DNA from: Planctomycetota bacterium
GTDB lineage: Bacteria; Planctomycetota; UBA1135; UBA2386
DNA: 6,724 nucleotides
Direction of reading: 5' to 3'
NCBI GenBank assembly: GCA_003235605.1
Contig: QJVU01000257.1
Location: 1-6,724 of the forward strand
Part shown: positions 6,317 through 6,724 of the stretch, piece by piece
Position numbering within the stretch: the first letter of the stretch is position 1
How the letters are laid out: each line of letters begins with the position of its first letter
Made by a program: the position numbers and the translations under genes
Notes under the pieces: generated by a model
The model's input: the letters and a program-made list of their open reading frames with translations, nothing else
The model's database searches: none
Told to the model about the DNA's origin: nothing

Positions 6317-6331
6317 GGGTTCATCAAACCC
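6317..6331 (-). other. Small stem-loop in the 5' leader of the pentapeptide-repeat gene
   Basis: GGGTT (6317-6321), loop CATCA, AACCC (6327-6331): a perfect 5-bp stem with a 5-base loop. It is not followed by a T-run on either strand, so it is not a standard terminator. It lies between the possible promoter and the ATG at 6299. It may be chance. Confidence 0.25.
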
Positions 6332-6344
6332 CTGGCTACGGTGC

Positions 6345-6372
6345 TAAATACACTAATGCACTAGAGTTCCAA
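6345..6372 (-). promoter_or_regulatory. Possible sigma70-like promoter for the pentapeptide-repeat gene
   Basis: On the minus strand TTGGAA (6372-6367) and TATTTA (6350-6345) are 16 bases apart, in a locally AT-rich patch (6341-6375) that stands out in a GC-rich window. The -35 element would lie inside the last codons of the upstream acetyltransferase gene. The match is imperfect and the host's promoter consensus is unknown. Confidence 0.3.
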
Positions 6373-6724
6373 AAGATAGGGGCAGTCGCAGCCGTGGTGG
6401 CCGGTGGCCCCGAGGGGCGATGCCAGGGGCCGGAAGCCGAAGACCTGGTAGAGGTGCCTTGCGGCATACATCTGCTGGACGGTCTCCAGGTAGACCCGGT
6501 GATATCCGGTCTGGCGGATTCGTCCCAGGAGGAAGGCCAGGAAGCGTCGTCCCAGACCTCTCCCCCGGATCGCCGGCCGGAAGTACATCTTCTGCAACTC
6601 GCAAGTGTGCCGATCGGCCCCTCGGAGGGGAGAGAAGCCGCCGCAGCCCACTACTCCGCCGTCCTCGACCAGCACGAAGAAACAGGCCTGCCCGCCAGGG
6701 TAGTGGCAGCTCATCCGGTCCAGC
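6361..6724 (-). CDS. GNAT-family N-acetyltransferase, N-terminus cut by right edge
   Basis: About 121 codons are visible. The frame stays open to the window edge (residues LDR precede the internal Met at 6714), so the true start probably lies outside. Seen: FFVLVEDGGVVGCGGFSPL (strands 1-3 of the fold), CELQKMYFRPAIRGRGLGRRFL with the acetyl-CoA pyrophosphate-binding R.G.G motif (RGRGLG), GYHRVYLETVQQM, AARHLYQVFGFRPL with the LY..GF helix-strand signature, and the end GHHGCDCPYLLEL. The LET..M..A..LY..GF and final CD..Y.L pattern fits the small GNAT group with KMYF.P..RG.G. The family transfers acetyl from acetyl-CoA to an amine; the acceptor is unknown. The stop is the TAG within CTAG at 6361-6364, and the gene lies upstream of, and on the same strand as, the pentapeptide-repeat gene. 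Confidence 0.88.
   Translation of the reverse strand, partial: LDRMSCHYPGGQACFFVLVEDGGVVGCGGFSPLRGADRHTCELQKMYFRPAIRGRGLGRRFLAFLLGRIRQTGYHRVYLETVQQMYAARHLYQVFGFRPLASPLGATGHHGCDCPYLLEL

Noticed and set aside
4134..6347. Very long plus-strand open frame (737 codons) spanning the exported-protein, amidohydrolase and pentapeptide genes
   Set aside because: It is antisense to two well-supported genes and out of frame with a third. Its product is Gly/Arg/Pro-rich nonsense, the expected result of few stop codons in GC-rich DNA.
1..6724. Mobile element, CRISPR array, defence island or tRNA gene
   Set aside because: No transposase, integrase, terminal repeats, spaced direct repeats or tRNA-like cloverleaf was seen on either strand; the genes are ordinary chromosomal families.

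Overview
This is a GC-rich, densely packed chromosomal window, apparently from a Gram-negative-type bacterium. It holds eight protein-coding genes (two cut by the window edges) and no RNA genes, insertion sequences, CRISPR array or phage genes that I can see. A DUF1570-type secreted metallopeptidase-like protein, weak or absent Shine-Dalgarno sequences at most starts, and a FadE-type acyl-CoA dehydrogenase next to a UPF0598/DUF4505 protein would fit a planctomycete or another environmental, myxobacterium-like lineage. I cannot fix the phylum from sequence alone.

Layout: 1-339 (minus) is the N-terminus of a FadE-like membrane acyl-CoA dehydrogenase. A 142-base divergent spacer with an inverted repeat separates it from a TrkH-family K+ transporter subunit (482-2041, plus). 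Converging on trkH is a secreted DUF1570-like protein with a zinc-protease HExxH...E signature (2064-3179, minus). A 95-base divergent spacer leads to a two-gene unit: a thioredoxin-type ArsC arsenate reductase (3275-3682, plus) translationally overlapped by a UPF0598/DUF4505 protein, the family of human C8orf82 (3679-4131, plus). Next come a small exported beta-barrel-like protein (4128-4673, minus), an M20D amidohydrolase (4672-5856, plus), a pentapeptide-repeat protein (5853-6299, minus) and a GNAT acetyltransferase running off the right edge (6361-6724, minus).

The genes look like unrelated housekeeping or accessory functions (fatty-acid oxidation, K+ uptake, arsenate/redox handling, amide hydrolysis), not one pathway. 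The only convincing co-translated pair is arsC-DUF4505. The most unusual feature is the packing between 4128 and 5856. Two convergent pairs end inside one palindromic CTAG, so both stop codons are TAG and overlap by three bases. One divergent pair starts inside one palindromic CATG. The small exported protein gene is therefore bounded exactly by a shared stop and a shared start. I see no clear defence or other novel multi-gene system. The best leads are the bacterial C8orf82 homologue fused by overlap to arsC, the altered fourth selectivity-filter region of TrkH, and the palindrome-shared gene boundaries.
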